A stretch of DNA of 64,000 nt from Sapria himalayana. Taxonomy: Eukaryota > Streptophyta > Magnoliopsida > Malpighiales > Rafflesiaceae. Positions 63,765 through 64,000 of this stretch are shown here, one piece after another. The first letter of the stretch is position 1; each line of letters starts with the position of its first letter. Position numbers and translations under genes: made by a program. Location of the stretch: positions 11,372,391 to 11,436,390 of the forward strand of contig JAREIK010000801.1 of NCBI GenBank assembly GCA_029783825.1. Direction: 5' to 3'. The notes under the pieces are model-generated. The model had not been told where the DNA came from and ran no database searches. It worked only from the letters and a program-made list of their open reading frames with translations.

Positions 63765-63945
63765 ATGATTATATTATGCATGGGCCTATTATCTTTACTG
63801 TGTGCACGCCTACACTGGGCACACACCTAAAAACCCTTCTTTGTTTATAGATTTTGCACTAGTACACATGTTCTAGAATTTGTGAACCCTAGCCCGTGTA
63901 GACAACTCGACTCTGATACTTTGTTACGTATTGAAATGCAAAAAA
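63765..63945 (-). repeat. LTR-element primer-like site and leader (minus)
   Basis: The minus strand reads aagtatcagagtcgag at about 63,908-63,923, a primer-site-like sequence. A GT-rich leader follows, with 'gggtgtgtgcccagtgtagg' variants and 'aataggcccatgc' shared with 44,225-44,335. Confidence 0.5.
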
Positions 63946-64000
63946 ATATATATAATACTCAAATAAATAACATACAATTCAATCCCTTATATAAATATTA

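Overview
The window is nuclear DNA of a flowering plant. The evidence is a spliced, plant-type endonuclease V gene, Ty1-copia elements primed by initiator tRNA-Met, a LINE ORF1 fragment, tRNA-derived SINE-like copies and BED/Ac-type hAT transposons, all in very AT-rich DNA. Long transposon-filled introns and the style of hAT ends suggest a monocot, perhaps a palm, but that is a guess. No bacterial, organellar or CRISPR features were seen. Layout. 1-8.4 kb: decayed minus-strand copia elements (gag, protease, RT, RNase H pieces) interrupted by a 536-bp hAT derivative and duplicated blocks. 8.4-12.8 kb: one almost entire plus-strand copia element with both LTRs but a deleted RT core, nested in an older copia. 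13.1-15.5 kb: a minus-strand copia broken by two small hAT insertions. 17.5-21.7 kb: an old full-length hAT copy with a decayed transposase. 22.9-26.0 kb and 39.4-42 kb: two relatives of one copia family. 31,362-35,141: a young hAT with perfect 8-bp target duplication and a transposase carrying only two lesions. 43.5-44.3 kb: a LINE ORF1 fragment split by a 277-bp hAT derivative. 48.9-52.5 kb: more copia remnants. 57.6-58.9 kb: a three-copy tandem repeat. 59.9-63.7 kb: a third decayed hAT transposase, microsatellites and minisatellites. The only host gene I can support is endonuclease V on the minus strand. Six consecutive coding exons lie at 54,810-54,540, 44,620-44,555, 42,477-42,438, 36,723-36,659, 36,476-36,360 and 26,431-26,303. 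They join in phase into about 229 residues containing every catalytic motif of the family. The first and last coding exons were not found. Four of the five introns are 2 to 10 kb and are filled with the transposons listed above; one is 182 bp. One intron has a GC donor instead of GT. The hAT elements form a coherent family: one near-autonomous copy, two decayed relatives and several short internally deleted derivatives sharing the end TAGAGGTGTCAAACGGGC. Their differing decay and the elements they interrupt give an insertion chronology. There is no operon-like cooperation between genes; the biology is a housekeeping nucleic-acid enzyme persisting inside a transposon-swollen locus.
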